Of a DNA stretch of 64,000 nt, positions 63,999 through 64,000 are shown one piece after another (position 1 is the stretch's first letter; each line of letters opens with the position of its first letter). The position numbers and the translations under genes are program-made. The notes below the pieces were generated by a model. That model was not told the DNA's origin and made no database searches. It saw only the letters and a list, made by a program, of their open reading frames with translations. Source of the DNA: Abyssicoccus albus (GTDB taxonomy: Bacteria > Bacillota > Bacilli > Staphylococcales > Abyssicoccaceae); the NCBI RefSeq assembly GCF_003815035.1, contig NZ_RKRK01000002.1, positions 614,163 through 678,162 on the forward strand. The letters run 5' to 3'.

Positions 63999-64000
63999 AA

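Overview
The window is a chromosomal core segment of a low-GC Gram-positive bacterium of the family Staphylococcaceae. Evidence: gene order and proteins follow the Staphylococcus aureus backbone (femA, pepF, cvfB, cspA, acylphosphatase-xpaC-telA-brnQ, MoxR/VWA pair, odhAB, arlRS, pgpB, murG, ctpA, yozE-crr, msrAB, dfrA-thyA, brxA, cvfC, dynA-like gene, rlmL-like gene, rnpB, gpsB, ypsA, recU-pbp2, nth-dnaD-asnS, dinG-birA-cca-bshA-mgsA). It is not S. aureus itself: protein sequences diverge, a cytochrome c oxidase of the ba3 type with a CuA subunit is present, PBP2 carries a very long Lys/Glu/Ala tail, deoD sits between ctpA and yozE, and only one femA-type gene is seen. A relative such as Macrococcus, Mammaliicoccus, Jeotgalicoccus or Salinicoccus is possible; the sequence alone does not let me choose.

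Layout. 1-9.5 kb: a SatD-like gene with a coupled membrane protein, femA, a secreted beta-propeller protein behind a PhoP-type box, pepF, cvfB, an ABC-F ATPase and cspA. 9.6-17.5 kb: DUF1033, acylphosphatase, xpaC-telA, brnQ with a CodY box on its leader, a MoxR ATPase with its VWA partner, DUF6501 and a VOC protein. 17.5-24.7 kb: odhAB with a cre-like site, arlRS, and pgpB. Between pgpB and arlR lies a strong promoter plus Fur box plus Rho-independent terminator with no protein gene, the layout expected of an IsrR-type iron-responsive small RNA. 24.7-33.2 kb: murG, ctpA, deoD, yozE, crr, msrAB, plsC, dfrA, thyA, and a separate plus-strand transcript for a 25-residue hydrophobic peptide. 33.2-42.4 kb: bacilliredoxin, cvfC, a zinc-finger protein, a queuosine precursor transporter, an RNase H-like protein, a 5'-3' exonuclease, a tandem rhodanese and a double dynamin GTPase. 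42.5-44.9 kb: three-gene ba3 oxidase operon behind a perfect TGTGA-N6-TCACA palindrome. 45-64 kb: RNA methyltransferase, RNase P RNA, gpsB, ypsA, yppE, recU-pbp2, ypoC-nth-dnaD-asnS-aspB, dinG-birA-cca-bshA-mgsA, yugP and a truncated membrane ORF at the right edge.

How it works together. Peptidoglycan synthesis and division are heavily represented (femA, murG, pbp2, gpsB, recU). Thiol redox defence is represented by bshA, brxA, msrA and msrB. Respiration and the TCA cycle appear as odhAB and the ba3 oxidase, each behind a regulatory site. Visible regulatory sites point to phosphate (PhoP), branched-chain amino acid or GTP status (CodY), carbon (CcpA), iron (Fur) and redox or Crp/Fnr control. 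No insertion sequence, prophage, CRISPR array, tRNA gene or resistance island was recognised; convergent genes are separated by long near-perfect bidirectional terminators. Several start codons were moved inward to the codon that has a Shine-Dalgarno sequence, as noted per gene.
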